NCBI GenBank assembly: GCA_051005375.1 | Contig: JBPCJK010000159.1 | Coordinates: 1-29,198, forward strand | Length of the DNA stretch: 29,198 nucleotides | Source: JADDRA01 sp051005375 | GTDB taxonomy: Bacteria; Actinomycetota; Acidimicrobiia; Acidimicrobiales; CADCSY01 | Reading direction: 5' to 3' | Shown here: piece after piece, positions 22,188 to 29,195 of the stretch | Layout of the letters: the number at the start of each line of letters is the position of its first letter | Numbering within the stretch: position 1 is the first letter of the stretch | Notes under the pieces: generated by a model | Database searches by the model: none | The model's input: the letters and a program-made list of their open reading frames with translations, nothing else | What the model was told of the DNA's origin: nothing | Translations under genes and position numbers: made by a program

Positions 22188-23276
22188 CTACGGCTCCCCA
22201 TCCGACGCCGTCGCCCCTGGCCTGGTCGGGGCCAACTCGTCCGTCGACGGCCCCTCGGACCTGCTCCGGGACAACTCGCCCGTCGACGGCCCCTCGGACC
22301 TGCTCCGGGACAACTCGACCCCGGGGGGCTCCTCGGCCAGCTTGGGTTCGTCCTGCCTGCCCAGGGCGTCCTGGTTGTCCGGGTCGTGACGCCCACCGGA
22401 GTCGTCCCGCCCGGGTCCATCGCCCCCGCCGGGCTCGTCGCTTCCACCGGGCTCATCTCGCCCGCCGCGATGGTCCGGCGCCTCCGGCTGCTGGAGGGGT
22501 TGGCGACGTCGGAGGGACACCAGGCCGGCGGTGGCCGCCACCACCACCACGATCGAGGTCCATTGGCTCCCGTTGAGGCCGGTGCCGTGGGTGACGTCAA
22601 GCCGGGAGAAGCCCTCGACCACGCGGACCAAGCCGTAGGCCACGCCGAAGACCAGCGTCAGGAAGGTCTCCGGCCGGCGCCAGCGGGCGAGCCACACCAA
22701 CAGGACGAACACGGCAGCGGCGCCGATCATGTCGTAGAGGGCGGTCTGGTGCACGGCCTGGCCCACAGGCGCCATGCAGGGAGACCCCGTTGGTCCTGGG
22801 GGGCAGACGTAGCCGAGGACGAAGTCGGTGGGCTTGCCCAGGTGGTCGGCGATGATGAGGTCGCCTGTGCGTCCCACGGCGATCCCGAGCATCACCCCGG
22901 GCACGACTGCGTCCATGAAGCGCCAGAACGGGATCTGGTAGCTCCGCAGCTTGGGGTAGCCGGCTGCCACCGACCCGGCCAAGCCCCCGAGCAGCGAGAA
23001 GCCTCCCTCCCACACCCGCAGCATGCCGAGCGGGTCGTCGAGGTAGTCGCCCAAGTGGTTTCCCACGTAGGCCACCCGGGCGCCGATCAGGGCGCCGAAC
23101 AGGGCCCATGTCAACACGTCATAGAACTGATCGATGGTGATCCCCCGCCGGGCGGCGGCGGGCAGGGCCAGGCGGGCGCCCACCAGCACCCCCACGGCGA
23201 TCATGATGCCGTGGGGAGAGACGGACAGGGGCCCCAGGTGGATGCGCAGGAGCGGGTCGTAGGAGATCACCGCCAT
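22188..23276 (-). CDS. lgt: Prolipoprotein diacylglyceryl transferase (Lgt-like), divergent
   Basis: 362 residues from ATG 23276, with GAGGG seven bases upstream. About seven membrane segments. SVSPHGIMIAVGV and GGFSLLGGLAGSV match Lgt regions. The Lgt signature appears as GRTGDLIIADHLGKPT, with D for the usual Asn after GRxG and D for the usual Glu; the Arg is kept. Lgt puts the diacylglycerol on the lipobox Cys of prelipoproteins. The last 110 residues are a polar, Gly/Asp/Ser-rich tail containing a 13-residue repeat ending (ELSRSRSEGPSTG/D). Such tails occur in actinobacterial Lgt. The changed signature leaves a paralogue with altered function possible. Confidence 0.85.
   Translation of the reverse strand: MAVISYDPLLRIHLGPLSVSPHGIMIAVGVLVGARLALPAAARRGITIDQFYDVLTWALFGALIGARVAYVGNHLGDYLDDPLGMLRVWEGGFSLLGGLAGSVAAGYPKLRSYQIPFWRFMDAVVPGVMLGIAVGRTGDLIIADHLGKPTDFVLGYVCPPGPTGSPCMAPVGQAVHQTALYDMIGAAAVFVLLVWLARWRRPETFLTLVFGVAYGLVRVVEGFSRLDVTHGTGLNGSQWTSIVVVVAATAGLVSLRRRQPLQQPEAPDHRGGRDEPGGSDEPGGGDGPGRDDSGGRHDPDNQDALGRQDEPKLAEEPPGVELSRSRSEGPSTGELSRSRSEGPSTDELAPTRPGATASDGEP
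22241..22318. repeat. Tandem 39-base repeat in the lgt tail
   Basis: Two 38-base copies start at 22241 and 22280 with a 39-base period and no visible mismatches. They encode the repeated ELSRSRSEGPST unit in the C-terminal tail on the minus strand. The perfect identity suggests a recent duplication. Confidence 0.8.
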
Positions 23277-23338
23277 CAGCACGCCCTCAGTATCGCACCC
23301 GTTGCCAGGGTGGTGGTGCACGGCAAGGGCCGAACCGG

Positions 23339-25318
23339 TCAGCCCTCTCCAGCCGCCAGCTCAGCCAGCACCCGGCGGACCTCAGCCTGGTCCTTGGTCC
23401 GGCGCATGGGCGGCAGGCTGCGGATCAGGTCCCAACGGTAGGAGGCGGTGGCCAGACGACGGTCGAGCACAGCCACCACCCCCCGGTCCTCGACCGAGCG
23501 GATGAGGCGTCCCGCCCCCTGGGCCAGCAGGACCGCAGCCCGGGGCAGGTCGACGCTGGCGAAGGCGTTGCGCTTGGCCCGGGTGGCGGCCGTGCGGCGG
23601 GCCTGCGCCAGAGGGTCGTTCGGGCGGCTGAAGGGCAGGCGGTCGACGACGACAAGGGAACAGGTCCGACCGGGCGCGTCGAAGCCCTGCCAGAAGCTCA
23701 TGGTGGCGAGTAGGACCGACGTCTCCTCGGCGAGGAAGGCCTCGTGGAGCAGGGGACGGGGCAGGGCGTCCTGGACCAGCACCTGCCAGGGAAGCAGCGG
23801 CGCGAGGTGGGCCTCGGCCGCCTCCATGGCCCGACGGCTGGTGAACAGGGCCAGGGTACGCCCGCCGGCGGCCCGGATCAGGCCTTCCAACTCGTTGAGC
23901 ATGGCCGCCGGGTAGGCATCGGTGCGGGGGTCAGGGAGGTGGGCGGCACAGTAGAGCAGAGCCTGACGGGGATAGTCGAAGGGGCTTCCGACGTCGAGAC
24001 CCCGCCATCGGGGTGTTGCCTCCTCCACGTCGTCCTCGGGCGGGGCTCGGTCGAGGCCGAGGCGGCGGGCCACCGGTTCGAAGGTGCCGCCGACGACGAG
24101 CGTGGCGCTGGTCAGCACCACCGTGGCCTGGGCGAAGAGCTGGAGGGCGAGCTCGGCCCCGACATCGATGGGCGCCACCCGCAGGGACACGCTGCGCCCG
24201 TCGGTCCCCACTCGCTCGGAAGCGTCCTCCACCCAGGCCACCCGTGCGTCGTCAAGCTCTGCCACCGCATGAAGGTCGTCGGACAGGCTCGTCGCCAGCT
24301 GCAAGAGCCGCTCCTTGCGGCTGACGGCGTCACCTCCTGGGTCGATGCCCCGAGCTGCCCCGGCAGCGGCCGCCACCGCCTCGGTTGCCGTCAGCAGCAC
24401 GACCGCCACATCGCCTTCGGCGGGCTGGACCCGCTGGCCGGTCAGCGGGGCCAGCACCCGTGCCAGGCCGTCGGCGGCCGCCTCCAGCGCCTTGGCGGCG
24501 GCGACGGCGACGGCGTGGTCGGGGGTGAACAGTGCCCGACAGCTTCGGGCCAACTGGGTGAAGCGACCGGCGGAGAGGGTCGTGCCCAGGGTGGCGGCTG
24601 CGATGTCCTCCAGGGCGTGGGCCTCGTCGACCACCACCACGTCGTGATCGGGGAGCACCACGCCACCGCTGGCCAGGTGCGTCCCGTAGAGATGGGTGTT
24701 GACCACCACCACGTCGGCCTCTGCTGCCCGCTGGCGAGCGTCCTCGGCGAAGCAGATGTCGCCATGGGGGCAGCGGTGGGCGCCGGGGCACTCCCCCACA
24801 CCCACCGACAGCCGCGCCCAATCGGCGTTGGCCACCGAGAAGGGCAGGTCGGCGCGGTCGCCACTCGAGGTCGTGGCCGTCCACGCCACCACCTCGGCCA
24901 CTCGCTCACGCTCAAGCTCGGGGCCGTCGAACAGGGCGCCCTGGTCGACGCCTCCGACCACGTCGGCCAGGGCCGCCCGGCACAGGTAGTTCGACCGGCC
25001 CTTGAGCAAGGCCCAGGTGAAGTCGCTGCCAAGCGCCCGATGCAGGAAGGGCAGGTCGTTGGTCACCAACTGCTCCTGGAGCGCCTTGGTGGCCGTGGCC
25101 ACGACGCAGCGAACACGCATGAGGACGGAGGGAAGCAGGTAGGCGAGGCTCTTGCCCGTACCCGTACCCGCCTGCACCAGCAGGTGGTGACCGTCCTCGA
25201 TGGCTTCGGCCACCGCCTCGGCCATCTGGAGTTGGCCTGGTCGCTCCTCACCACCACCCGGGAGTTGTGCGACGACCCGGGCCAGCGCCTCTCTAACGTC
25301 AGTCGGAGAGTCGCCCAT
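23339..25318 (-). CDS. dinG: DinG-family ATP-dependent DNA helicase (XPD-like, FeS)
   Basis: 659 residues from ATG 25318. Walker A AGTGTGKS at 50-57, DEAH box at 231-234 in VVVVDEAHAL, and four spaced cysteines C113, C177, C183 and C189 that should bind the [4Fe-4S] cluster of XPD-like helicases. Later motifs are LTSATL (III), LALFTSRRAMEAAEAHL (IV), FWQGFDAPG (V) and LIRSVEDRG (VI). DinG unwinds D-loops, R-loops and forked DNA in repair. The plus strand holds a long open frame opposite it that is only a shadow of GC-rich codon use. It is a single gene facing the mobile region. Confidence 0.93.
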   Translation of the reverse strand: MGDSPTDVREALARVVAQLPGGGEERPGQLQMAEAVAEAIEDGHHLLVQAGTGTGKSLAYLLPSVLMRVRCVVATATKALQEQLVTNDLPFLHRALGSDFTWALLKGRSNYLCRAALADVVGGVDQGALFDGPELERERVAEVVAWTATTSSGDRADLPFSVANADWARLSVGVGECPGAHRCPHGDICFAEDARQRAAEADVVVVNTHLYGTHLASGGVVLPDHDVVVVDEAHALEDIAAATLGTTLSAGRFTQLARSCRALFTPDHAVAVAAAKALEAAADGLARVLAPLTGQRVQPAEGDVAVVLLTATEAVAAAAGAARGIDPGGDAVSRKERLLQLATSLSDDLHAVAELDDARVAWVEDASERVGTDGRSVSLRVAPIDVGAELALQLFAQATVVLTSATLVVGGTFEPVARRLGLDRAPPEDDVEEATPRWRGLDVGSPFDYPRQALLYCAAHLPDPRTDAYPAAMLNELEGLIRAAGGRTLALFTSRRAMEAAEAHLAPLLPWQVLVQDALPRPLLHEAFLAEETSVLLATMSFWQGFDAPGRTCSLVVVDRLPFSRPNDPLAQARRTAATRAKRNAFASVDLPRAAVLLAQGAGRLIRSVEDRGVVAVLDRRLATASYRWDLIRSLPPMRRTKDQAEVRRVLAELAAGEG

Positions 25319-25419
25319 CGCGTCGACCGTAACCCGCCGCCCACGTCAGCCTGCTGTGCCAGCGCCGGGCCGGAGAGTTGCTGGCGGCTCAGGTACAGCA
25401 CCAAGGAGGACGACCGACA

Positions 25420-25600
25420 GCGAACACTGACACGCTGTCAGCGTTACTTGGCGTCGACTCGGATGCGCAGGCGCAGCAGCAGTCATCCCGCTGGCAGCGG
25501 GTGGCGGCGGGTGCCCGAGGACGTGTTCGACGCCCACGTCGAGAAGGTGGTGGAGGCCGGCCAGGAGCTGACCACGGCCGGGCTGCTGCGGTCGGTGTCT
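25420..25600 (+). pseudogene. Remnant of a mobile-element DNA-binding-type gene
   Basis: One frame reads LSALLGVDSDAQAQQQSSRW followed by QRVAA; a single extra G near 25509 breaks it, and another frame continues VPEDVFDAHVEKVVEAGQEL then TTAGLLRSV. Joined, these look like the C-terminal end of a plasmid/phage-type protein in which an RWQ...VPEDxF...GxELTTAGLLR segment recurs. The 5' part of the gene is missing. The DinG gene begins 102 bases to the left. It resembles, in style, proteins related to the one at 28353-29195, but homology is not proven. Confidence 0.45.
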
Positions 25601-25664
25601 AGTTGGCTAGCGACCGCCTTCTTGATGTTCGGCGGCCGCCCGGTCACAAGTTGACTTGTGACCG
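25593..25664. repeat. Two inverted-repeat elements with shared right flank and AGTTG apex
   Basis: 25641-25664 is an almost perfect palindrome with 11-base arms CGGTCACAAGT/ACTTGTGACCG around TG. 25594-25616 is a second, with inner arms CTAG/CTAG around TTGG and outer GGT/ACC. Both have AGTTG at the apex and are followed by GACCGCCT. The arms differ in sequence but are self-complementary. No gene lies in 25604-25694. Confidence 0.6.
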
Positions 25665-25694
25665 CCTGCCGCACCGCACCCTCGTACTCGACAC

Positions 25695-26003
25695 TCAGGC
25701 CGCCCCCCTCATGGCCCGCCGCTGGCGCTCGGTGGTTCCGCCCCATACTCCCAGCTCCCCGTGCTCGACGGCGTGGGCCAGGCATTGGGCGGTGACCGGG
25801 CAGCCGGTGCAGATGGCCAGGGCGGGCGACACGTCAGCGGGGATGCCACGACGGGGGGAGCTGGGGCAGAAGTCGATGTCGGGGTGATCCCGGCAGGCGG
25901 CCCGGGGCATCCAGGGTGGTCGACCTCGCACGGCGTCGAGGAGCAGGTCGAGGCCGGGGTCGCCAGGGGCCATCAGCTCCCCCAGGACAACGGTGGCGTC
26001 CAT
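25695..26003 (-). CDS. WhiB-family regulator in the mobile region
   Basis: 102 residues from ATG 26003 (MDATVVLGELMAPG). Cluster cysteines are in AACRDHP, ICTGCPVTAQC, and the motif LGVWGGTTERQRRAM matches WhiB. The DFFP segment reads DFCPSS, adding a fifth cysteine. The frame is open far upstream through the hairpin array, so longer annotated versions are possible, but those residues are repeat-encoded and not WhiB-like. WhiB genes are common on actinobacterial phages and plasmids, which fits this location. Confidence 0.88.
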   Translation of the reverse strand: MDATVVLGELMAPGDPGLDLLLDAVRGRPPWMPRAACRDHPDIDFCPSSPRRGIPADVSPALAICTGCPVTAQCLAHAVEHGELGVWGGTTERQRRAMRGAA

Positions 26004-26070
26004 CACCGGGGCCGATGGTAGAGCGACGAGGCCCCTGCTGCCCGGACAAGGCCCCAAGACGATCGGCAAC

Positions 26071-26243
26071 TGGCTTACCGGTTTCAGGCAACTGCCAGAG
26101 ATCGGTAAGCCACCCGGCGGGTGGGTAATGCCAGGCAACTGCCAGAGATTACCCACGCCTTGGTGGCTAGTTTCAGGCAACTGCCAGAGATTAGCCAGCC
26201 GCCGGCTTAGTAATGCCAGGCAACTGCCAGAGATTACTAAGCC
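26071..26243. repeat. Array of four hairpins with identical core and variable, self-complementary stems
   Basis: All four contain AGGCAACTGCCAGAGAT. Lower stems are TGGCTTACCG/CGGTAAGCCA (26071-26112), GTGGGTAAT/ATTACCCAC (26121-26156), TGGCTA/TAGCCA (26164-26197) and GGCTTAGTAAT/ATTACTAAGCC (26204-26243). Inside, GGC/GCC closes an AACT loop. The bases left of the core alternate: GTTTC in units 1 and 3, ATGCC in units 2 and 4. Core centres are 47, 42 and 43 bases apart. A partial fifth copy may lie at 26061-26077. There is no coding gene here (26004-26578 is otherwise hairpins and a gene remnant). Confidence 0.85.
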
Positions 26244-26460
26244 GAGCGCAAGGCCCTGGCCTGGGACCGCTGGCTGGACTGCCACACCCAGCAAGCCATC
26301 GCCGATGAGCTAGGGGTGGCTCAACCCACGGTCAACGAGTGGCTATCGGAAGCGGGACGGAATCCTGTTTTCGATAGCCCCCCCGACTCCCGTCAGCACT
26401 TCGACGTGTGGAACCTGCCCGCCGGCTCGGACGGGTCGGCCAGTCACTTCGGGCGGACGG
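26244..26460 (+). pseudogene. Fragment of a ParB-like/DNA methyltransferase fusion gene
   Basis: The frame from 26244 reads ERKALAWDRWLDCHTQQ, then AIADELGVAQPTVNEWLSE (a helix-turn-helix), and continues PPDSRQHFDVWNLPAGSDG and SHFGR. This order, an HTH followed by PPxSRQHFDVWNxP, is that of phage/plasmid proteins with an N-terminal ParB-like domain and a C-terminal DNA methylase. Both the ParB part and the catalytic methylase part are missing. An in-frame TAA at 26238-26240, in the right arm of hairpin 4, closes it upstream. It begins directly at the end of the hairpin array. Confidence 0.55.
26341..26379. repeat. 39-base hairpin within the gene remnant
   Basis: GGCTATCG (26341-26348) pairs with CGATAGCC (26372-26379), and the stem continues inward to 17 pairs, including three G-T pairs, closing a CGGAA loop. 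It lies inside the HTH/methylase remnant. The G-T pairs point to an RNA rather than a DNA structure. Confidence 0.6.
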
Positions 26461-26471
26461 GAAGCGGATAC

Positions 26472-26514
26472 AGCCAAGTGCCCCCCGGCGATGGTCACCG
26501 AAGGGCGCTTGGCT
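26472..26514. repeat. 43-base hairpin downstream of the remnant
   Basis: AGCCAAGTGCCC (26472-26483) pairs with GGGCGCTTGGCT (26503-26514), one G-T pair, with an inner CGG/CCG pair. It lies in the non-coding stretch before the small-protein operon's last gene. Confidence 0.55.
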
Positions 26515-26578
26515 GGCGCAGGCGGGTCGCCGGGGGAGGTTTACCCCTCGCCGCCTTCGGTCCGGGGCAGCGCCGTAC

Positions 26579-27175
26579 TCACCGGATCCCGGATGCCGTT
26601 AATGCCGGAACCTGTCCGATGGCGGTCAGGGCGGCCAAGACGCTGTCCATCGGGGCAGGCTCACCGTTGCGCCCGACCAGGTCGACCAGGACGTGCCGGG
26701 CGGGGTTGAACGGGCGGTCGACGCCACGGTCCAGCCAGGCGATGGTGCCCTTGACGAGCCCGAGCTGGCGATCAGCGGCCTGGAGCGAGGCCAAAGCGGC
26801 GTTGAAGGCTTCGACTGCCTCCTCCCGCTGGCGATCCAGGATGTCCCGCCAGGCGGCCGAGTGCTTGCGGATGGCCTCCTGGAGATCGGCGTAGGCATCG
26901 GCCACCGCCAGTTGCAGGGCGTCGGCCCGACGCCGGGCGTCGCCCAGCTCGGCGTCGATCTTGGCGGTGAGCTTGGCGCCGGGGTCGCCCCTGCCGGTCC
27001 TCAACGCCTTGGCGTAGGCGCCCTGGTCCTGCTCCACCGCGGCCTGGCGGGCCTCCTCGAGATCGAAGAGCCGCCGGTCCGCGGCGACGCTCTCGGCGTG
27101 AAGCCGGGACCACTCCTTGGCGGGCTCGTTCACTTCGCCCAGGGCGAGGGGTGGGAGTTGCTCGGGGGTCAACAT
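26579..27175 (-). CDS. Coiled-coil protein of the mobile region, 198 residues
   Basis: From ATG 27175, with AAGGAG seven bases upstream. Mostly helical and charged: VAADRRLFDLEEARQAAVEQD, KIDAELGDARRRADALQLAVADAYADLQEAIRKHSAAW and QREEAVEAFNAALASLQ are heptad-rich. No family was recognised; phage structural or assembly proteins and plasmid accessory proteins often look like this. It overlaps the preceding 80-residue gene by seven bases, so it is the last gene of an operon with overlapping starts and stops. Confidence 0.7.
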   Translation of the reverse strand: MLTPEQLPPLALGEVNEPAKEWSRLHAESVAADRRLFDLEEARQAAVEQDQGAYAKALRTGRGDPGAKLTAKIDAELGDARRRADALQLAVADAYADLQEAIRKHSAAWRDILDRQREEAVEAFNAALASLQAADRQLGLVKGTIAWLDRGVDRPFNPARHVLVDLVGRNGEPAPMDSVLAALTAIGQVPALTASGIR

Positions 27176-27411
27176 GTTGATGCTCCTTCGGGGGTCAGTC
27201 GGTTGAGTAGGGACTGCAGGCGGGCTCGCTCTTCTTCGCCTTCGGCGGCGGCCAGCAAGGAGTCGAGGGTGGTGTCCGGCGCCTTGCTGGCCAGCGCGTA
27301 CGCCATCGAGCGCAGAGCGACCAAGGCGTCGACGCGCTCCAGGTCACGGGCCAGGGTTTGGCGGGCGGTGGCCAGCTCGTCCTCCAGCACGGCCAAGAAG
27401 TCCGGGCTCAT
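27169..27411 (-). CDS. Small helical protein, 80 residues
   Basis: ATG 27411 overlaps the previous stop as ATGA. The sequence MSPDFLAVLEDELATARQTL, followed by LERVDALVALRSMAYALAS and EERARLQSLLNRL, is helical and acidic. No family is recognised. The coupling to both neighbours argues it is real. Confidence 0.65.
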   Translation of the reverse strand: MSPDFLAVLEDELATARQTLARDLERVDALVALRSMAYALASKAPDTTLDSLLAAAEGEEERARLQSLLNRLTPEGASTC

Positions 27412-27665
27412 TCGTAGTCCTCGGCCAGGCGCCGGCGGGCCGCGAGGTGGGCCCGCAGCTCGGCGCTCATGTCCGCCGGAGGTGGTGACGCCTCACCGCG
27501 CACTCCGGCGTCCCATCCAGCGCCGGGCTCCGGAGCGGGGTCGGGTTGGTCGACCGCGTCGACCGGCGCAAGGCCGCGGAGCAGGGCGTTCATCGCGGCG
27601 TGCCCGGGATCCTTGCGGCGGCGGAGTGCGTCGCTCAGGTCGCCGGTGGTGCTCTCCGTGCTCAT
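27408..27665 (-). CDS. Small hydrophilic protein, 85 residues
   Basis: ATG 27665 (MSTESTTGDLSDALRRRKD) follows GAGGG at six bases. The middle is rich in Pro, Ala, Asp and probably disordered; the end MSAELRAHLAARRRLAEDYE is helical. No family is recognised. It is the first of three coupled genes. Confidence 0.6.
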   Translation of the reverse strand: MSTESTTGDLSDALRRRKDPGHAAMNALLRGLAPVDAVDQPDPAPEPGAGWDAGVRGEASPPPADMSAELRAHLAARRRLAEDYE

Positions 27666-27676
27666 GGACCGCCCTC

Positions 27677-27964
27677 TCAATCTGTGGACAACTTTTGTCG
27701 GCGCGAGAGCGGGATCATCCGGCGGTTCCTAGGACGAGGGTCGCAGGGGGGCCTATGCCAGGTCTGGCGTCCATGCTGACCCCCCTCCAGCGTTTGTGAG
27801 ACTGCGTGCGTGTGGCCACTCGACGGTCCCCAGGAATGAGGGGCTGAGGTGTCCCCCGCCACTCCCTCTCGTTCAGAAGCAACCCGTACAGATGGGAAGA
27901 AGCCCACTCGACGGTCCACAGGAATGAGGCCAAAGGGTGTCCCCCCGGTGGGGGTCGTGCTCAT
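27677..27964 (-). CDS. Doubtful 95-residue frame after the HTH gene
   Basis: ATG 27964 overlaps the HTH gene stop as ATGA. The frame is Pro, Arg and Ser rich without a recognisable domain, and it crosses two imperfect repeats whose 88-base period shifts the frame, so the repeated DNA encodes different residues. It is probably not a real gene. The stretch 27666-27960 is otherwise non-coding. Confidence 0.2.
   Translation of the reverse strand: MSTTPTGGTPFGLIPVDRRVGFFPSVRVASEREGVAGDTSAPHSWGPSSGHTHAVSQTLEGGQHGRQTWHRPPCDPRPRNRRMIPLSRRQKLSTD
27816..27947. repeat. Two imperfect 45-base direct repeats
   Basis: Copies at 27816-27860 and 27904-27947 share CCACTCGACGGTCC, CAGGAATGAGG and GTGTCCCCC-type blocks, 88 bases apart. 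They lie in the gap between the HTH gene and the small-protein operon. Regulatory or iteron-like use is possible. Confidence 0.7.
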
Positions 27965-28353
27965 GATGCGCTCGGGACCTGGTCGGCCAAGTACGCCTCG
28001 AGGTCCTCGACCCTGATTCTTGGGCTCCCGGCACCGCCGACGTGGACGACGGGCAGCGCGCCCGAGGCAACCAGGCGGCGGACCTGCCTAGCCGATACGC
28101 CGAGGAGGCGGCCGGCGGTCTCGTAGCTGACAGCGAGCGGAGGCACGGGGGCAGCTTCACCCGGCTGATACCCGAGGTCTACCGCTGGTCGCGCTGGTCC
28201 GGTGTTGTCCTGCTCCGTCATGGCGACAATGCCGGCCAGGACGACGGGCATCTTGTGGCCGTCGTCCCGGCACCGCCTCGCCAAGAGGGCGAGGGCCTGG
28301 CGCAGGGCGAAGATCTCGTGATCGCCGAGCAGGGCGACGAGGAGGCGTGGCAT
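27961..28353 (-). CDS. Helix-turn-helix excisionase-like DNA-binding protein
   Basis: 130 residues from ATG 28353. The C-terminal half, SYETAGRLLGVSARQVRRLV followed by GALPVVHVGGAGSPRIRVEDLEAYL, is an HTH_17/excisionase-type winged domain like those of Xis proteins and small plasmid regulators. The N-terminal part (MPRLLVALLGDHEIFALRQAL) is helical and unassigned. Its ATG overlaps the stop of the upstream gene as TGATG. A role in excision, replication control or transcription of the element is plausible. Confidence 0.8.
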   Translation of the reverse strand: MPRLLVALLGDHEIFALRQALALLARRCRDDGHKMPVVLAGIVAMTEQDNTGPARPAVDLGYQPGEAAPVPPLAVSYETAGRLLGVSARQVRRLVASGALPVVHVGGAGSPRIRVEDLEAYLADQVPSAS

Positions 28354-29195
28354 CACGTCGCCCCCGACGCTTCGATGAATGCACGGAGCGCACCCGCCTC
28401 CCGCTCCGCCCGCAGGGTTGCCTCCGACCAGGCGAGCTGCACCCGGTGGCACACAGTGTGGAGGTGGACGCACAGGTGCAGCTGCTCGTCCGGGGTGTCG
28501 AGGGTGTCGACGGCCAGGAGCAGCGCGTCCAGGGAGTCCATCGCCGCCCAGAACCGCGTGTAGTTCTTGTCGAGCTCGGCGACGTGCTCGGCGACGTGCA
28601 TGGCGTCGAGCGCTGGGTGCCGGGCCAGGGAGGCCAGCACGACGGACTGGTGCTGCGCCGCCTCGGCGGACTCCTCGCCCGCCTTGTCAGCACGGGCGAT
28701 CATCGCCTCCATGTTGGGCACGTCGCCCGGTTGGGGCAGCACTGCCCCAACCCGCTCCCGGGCCTGGGTGATGTCTGCGGCGGTCGGGTGGTCGCTCCCC
28801 TCCAGGGCCGCGTCCCACACCTCACGCTGCTCGTCGGCGTCGAGACCGGCCAGGGCTCGGGCCTGGGCCTCGTTGGCGACCGGAACAATTGTGCCGCTCG
28901 CTGTGATGAGCTGGCGGGCACGGCGGGCGCTGAACCCCCACCGGTCTCGGCAGTAGTCCTCCCAGGTGGGGTGGGTGTCCCGGTACAGCCCCCGGTCGCG
29001 GATGGCCGCCAGTGCCTGGCCCACCTCCAAGAAGGTTGCGATGCCCCGCTCGACGACTGCCTCGAGCTCGACGAAGCTCTGCTCGCTCAAGCCCATCTCG
29101 GGCTCCTCGGGACCCTGAGGCCGATCGGCCTCAGGTTCTGTCATCGGCTCGGCGGTCACGACGCCAGCGCCGGCCGGCATCGGGAGCAGGTCCAC
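28353..29195 (-). CDS. Mobile-element protein with a repeat-like N-terminal domain, 5' end uncertain
   Basis: 280 residues if it starts at GTG 29195; ATGs at 29180 and 29144 are alternatives, and the true start may lie outside the window. FLEVGQALAAIRDRGLYRDTH, then WEDYCRDRWGFSARRARQLI and EAQARALAGLDADEQREVWDAAL, form a segment seen in plasmid and phage-borne proteins of actinobacteria, often with ParB or regulatory parts. The C-terminal half is helical, with many acidic and basic residues. The biochemical role is unknown. It heads the visible part of the operon. Confidence 0.75.
   Translation of the reverse strand: MDLLPMPAGAGVVTAEPMTEPEADRPQGPEEPEMGLSEQSFVELEAVVERGIATFLEVGQALAAIRDRGLYRDTHPTWEDYCRDRWGFSARRARQLITASGTIVPVANEAQARALAGLDADEQREVWDAALEGSDHPTAADITQARERVGAVLPQPGDVPNMEAMIARADKAGEESAEAAQHQSVVLASLARHPALDAMHVAEHVAELDKNYTRFWAAMDSLDALLLAVDTLDTPDEQLHLCVHLHTVCHRVQLAWSEATLRAEREAGALRAFIEASGAT
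28729..28752. repeat. Perfect 10-bp-stem hairpin inside a coding region
   Basis: GGTTGGGGCA (28729-28738) and TGCCCCAACC (28743-28752) enclose GCAC. It encodes part of an AVLPQPG stretch of the minus-strand gene. Confidence 0.6.

Noticed and set aside
23744..25654. Long plus-strand frame opposite dinG
   Set aside because: It is a shadow of the helicase gene; only its last part coincides with the remnant at 25511-25600.
26071..26243. CRISPR array
   Set aside because: The repeated part is a hairpin core of about 18 bases with self-complementary flanks, not constant repeats with unrelated spacers, and no cas gene is present.
26071..26243. Integron attC sites
   Set aside because: attC sites keep the outer R boxes (GTTRRRY/RYYYAAC) and vary in the loop; here the loop is constant and the outer arms vary, and no integrase was seen.
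25695..26294. Longer N-terminus for the third WhiB
   Set aside because: The extra residues are translated hairpin repeats (for example repeated LWQLP and SGSCL), not WhiB sequence.
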